64,000 bases of DNA from the NCBI GenBank assembly GCA_023663365.1, contig JAMPHP010000002.1:276677-340676 (forward strand), in the 5' to 3' direction. A program made the translations under genes and the position numbers. Position 1 is the first letter of the stretch, and each line of letters opens with the position of its first letter. Positions 61,750 to 64,000 of the stretch are shown here, one piece after another. This stretch comes from Muribaculaceae bacterium (lineage in GTDB: Bacteria > Bacteroidota > Bacteroidia > Bacteroidales > Muribaculaceae). The notes under the pieces were generated by a model. The model worked only from the letters and a program-made list of their open reading frames with translations, was not told the origin of the DNA and made no database searches.

Positions 61750-64000
61750 ATGATAAAGAAACTCCTCATTTTAACACTCTCTCTGGCTGCCCTATGTGGT
61801 GTGTCAATGGCCCAACAGATCGACGGCCGCTGGACTATATACCCGGTAGTCGGCGACGGATTCTCGAGGGTGATAGAAACCCCGACAAGAGTATACACTT
61901 TATCGGGCAACACACTATCGCACTACAACTTCTCCGACAACGAGCTATATACCTACAACTCCGGCAACCTGCTGTCGGAGAACGGAAAGATTTCGAATAT
62001 CTTCTACAATTACAACCGGAAATATCTGCTGGTTGCATATACAAGCGGCAACATCGACCTCATCTATGACGACGGTGGCACCGTGAACCTTCCCGAAATC
62101 CGCGATGCCGTGCTCACGACGGATCACACCATCAACGATGTGACATTCGACGGCAAGAAAATATACGTAGCCACGGCTTTCGGCTTCGTTATTTTCGACG
62201 ACGAGCGCCACGAAGTCAGTGAGTCGGGTATTCTGGGCTTCAGCGCCAACCATGTATTCCATATCAACGGACATCTCTTGGTGCACAAATATCCCGACAT
62301 GTATGTTGCAGCCGACGGCACGCGGCGTTCATCCATCAGCCATTTCAAAAAGACTAATTCGCTATGGACCAATGCCGAGGCTATTCAGATAGCTGGAAAT
62401 GCCGTGGCTTACAAAGACGGTGACAACGGACTCACCGGGCGCATTTATCCCCCGAATCCATTCGACCAGCACACAGCCAAGACCTATCACGCAGCCAAAA
62501 GCACCAACGACCCCATCACCGGCGAAGTGGTTCGCTGCGCCAATGGCGTGTTTACCTCTACCGCCGCCAAATACATCTGCGTCGACAGCCTCCACAACGT
62601 CACATCGATAGCCGTACCCGAGGCACTCAAAGGTGGCAAAGCGGTGGCTGCAAACGGCCTCTCTTCTGTTTGGGTTGAGAAAGACGGCGAACTCGCACGC
62701 TACGACCTTAGCGGCAGCTCGCCAAAAAAACTTATGACGATCAACACCCCCGAAGGCACACGCATCGGCGAACCCGTATTCCTCAAGTGGAACAAAGACT
62801 TCACGCGCCTGTACATTGCCAACCCCACGGCAAACTTCATATATACTCAACCATTCGACAATATGGAGACTATCAGTTATCTCGACATTATTGAGAATGG
62901 TCAATTCACAGACGCCGGCATCAAGGATGCATCAAGGTATACCTCATACCCCGATTTTTTTTACGACACTTATAGTGGACGCATAACAGGCAATGTCAAT
63001 TTCGTTATAGATCCGGATGACGATGACATTGTGTATTACGCCAACAATAACTGTGGCTTAGTAATGGCCAAAGGCAACGATATTTTAGGTATTTGCAACC
63101 GCTACAATAACCCGACACCATCCGGTAGTTGGTGGTGGAGGAACCGAACCATGAACGTCGACATTGACCATGACGGAAACCTATGGATGTTTATCGGCTA
63201 TCAGAACGGTGACCCAAATGCCGTAATCGGTATTCTTCCGGCCTCAAAACGCAAGCAACTCGACAAAGTGAAGCTTGAAGACTGGTATACGATAAGCCAC
63301 GAAAAGATTTTCACGGATGATAACTCATTCCAGCGAGATGTCCGCAGCCTATTCTGCACCGGAAGCTCCATCAAATTCTTCACGGCCGGAGCTCAGGAAG
63401 GCGGCTTTGTAGCATACGATGACAATGGCACACCATTCCGTTCTACCGACGACAAATCGGCCTACTACTATACCGTCACCGACACCGAGGGCAACGACAT
63501 CTTTATGATTTTCAACTACGATATCGTGGAAGATAAGAACGGAGCCGTATGGTTTGCCACTGACCGTGGAGTGTTCTACATCACCAACCCGGCCGACGCC
63601 CTGAATCCTGCCACCCTGAGAGTGAAACGACCTATTGTGCCCCGAAACGACGGTACAAACTTCGGCGACTATCTGCTCGAGACCGAGCGTGTGTACTGCA
63701 TCGGCGTCGACCCCTCGAACCGTAAGTGGCTCGGCACCATATCGGCCGGCGTATATCTTGTCAGCGCCGATGGCACAAAAATTATTGCGCACTACACCGC
63801 TGAAAATTCGCCCCTGCCTTCCAACTCCGTTTACTCCATCACCTGCGACCCCACGAGCAATCGCGTGTACTTCGGCACAGCCAACGGCCTCGTGGCTTTC
63901 GACAGCGATTCAGCGCCGGCAGCCGAGAGCTACTCCGATGTCTATGCATATCCCAATCCCGTCCGACCCGAGTACACCGGATGGATTACCATCACCGGGC
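61750..64000 (+). CDS. porZ: PorZ-like type IX secretion sortase cofactor, C-terminus cut by window edge
   Basis: An ATG at 61750 opens 750 codons that remain open to the window end. A signal peptide (about 1-21, ending SMAQ) is followed by a PorZ-type beta-propeller: YTLSGNTLSHYNFSDNELY, then KISNIFYNYNRKYLLVAYTS, GNIDLIYDDGG and GKKIYVATAFGFVIFD. A second propeller runs to about residue 715. The last visible residues (VYAYPNPVRPEYTG) open a type IX C-terminal domain. In Porphyromonas, PorZ holds anionic LPS for the sortase PorU. The 3-base gap to rdgB suggests one transcript. Only the last part of the C-terminal domain is missing. Confidence 0.85.
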   Translation, partial: MIKKLLILTLSLAALCGVSMAQQIDGRWTIYPVVGDGFSRVIETPTRVYTLSGNTLSHYNFSDNELYTYNSGNLLSENGKISNIFYNYNRKYLLVAYTSGNIDLIYDDGGTVNLPEIRDAVLTTDHTINDVTFDGKKIYVATAFGFVIFDDERHEVSESGILGFSANHVFHINGHLLVHKYPDMYVAADGTRRSSISHFKKTNSLWTNAEAIQIAGNAVAYKDGDNGLTGRIYPPNPFDQHTAKTYHAAKSTNDPITGEVVRCANGVFTSTAAKYICVDSLHNVTSIAVPEALKGGKAVAANGLSSVWVEKDGELARYDLSGSSPKKLMTINTPEGTRIGEPVFLKWNKDFTRLYIANPTANFIYTQPFDNMETISYLDIIENGQFTDAGIKDASRYTSYPDFFYDTYSGRITGNVNFVIDPDDDDIVYYANNNCGLVMAKGNDILGICNRYNNPTPSGSWWWRNRTMNVDIDHDGNLWMFIGYQNGDPNAVIGILPASKRKQLDKVKLEDWYTISHEKIFTDDNSFQRDVRSLFCTGSSIKFFTAGAQEGGFVAYDDNGTPFRSTDDKSAYYYTVTDTEGNDIFMIFNYDIVEDKNGAVWFATDRGVFYITNPADALNPATLRVKRPIVPRNDGTNFGDYLLETERVYCIGVDPSNRKWLGTISAGVYLVSADGTKIIAHYTAENSPLPSNSVYSITCDPTSNRVYFGTANGLVAFDSDSAPAAESYSDVYAYPNPVRPEYTGWITITG

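Overview
The window reads as a chromosomal segment of a GC-rich gut member of the Bacteroidales, most like the Muribaculaceae. The evidence is the promoter form (TAnnTTTG, sometimes with TTG 19-21 bases upstream), the gene families (GLPGLI, DUF3256, PCMD, DUF349, YfhO, PorX, PorZ, KorDABC) and anaerobic metabolism through 2-oxoacid:ferredoxin oxidoreductase and rubrerythrin. No IS element, prophage, rRNA operon or CRISPR array is visible. Most coding DNA is strongly GC-biased, so there are many long antisense shadow frames; the exception is an AT-richer island at 31.8-33.6 kb.

Layout. 0-4.6 kb: end of an ECF sigma gene, rubrerythrin, a two-part ThrE-type exporter with a small membrane partner, a LysR regulator and an SGNH esterase. 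4.6-9.3 kb: a secreted GH13 alpha-amylase and a multidomain starch-binding protein, then a small membrane protein; the two promoters here share a G-tract at the -33 position. 9.3-18.3 kb, leftward: deaD-type helicase, DUF3256, xseA; korDABC; a TupA-like ATP-grasp gene with an alanine-dehydrogenase-like gene; a second ECF sigma gene. 18.5-25.2 kb, leftward: DUF349, a polyprenyl sugar-phosphate transferase and an AddA/RecB-like helicase-nuclease. 25.4-31.8 kb, rightward: an outer-membrane barrel, ychF, rhomboid protease, EEP protein and a TrkH/TrkA potassium system.

31.8-33.6 kb holds the AT-rich island: an ADP-ribosylglycohydrolase and an unrecognised 196-residue protein. 33.8-39.1 kb: a membrane polyferredoxin, thyA, folA, YfhO and a short HSPFAF-type protein, then tRNA-Ser(UGA). 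39.3-41 kb: an AspT/YidE-type transporter. 41.3-46.4 kb: a tightly coupled operon of three GLPGLI proteins around a TonB-dependent receptor. 46.4-49.6 kb: an EamA transporter and a GH89 alpha-N-acetylglucosaminidase. 49.7-54.8 kb: porX, a possible small RNA, rnhB with an S24 repressor, and an RluB-type pseudouridine synthase with a long disordered N-terminus. 54.8-64 kb: a PCMD protein, a FadL-type porin, nadA, leuS, rdgB and a nearly complete porZ.

Working together: PorX and PorZ are components linked to type IX secretion, and the two starch proteins end in a shared tail that resembles a type IX sorting signal, so the window probably carries regulator, sortase cofactor and cargo of one surface-export pathway. 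The least explained units are the GLPGLI operon, the ADP-ribosylglycohydrolase island and several structured regulatory regions.
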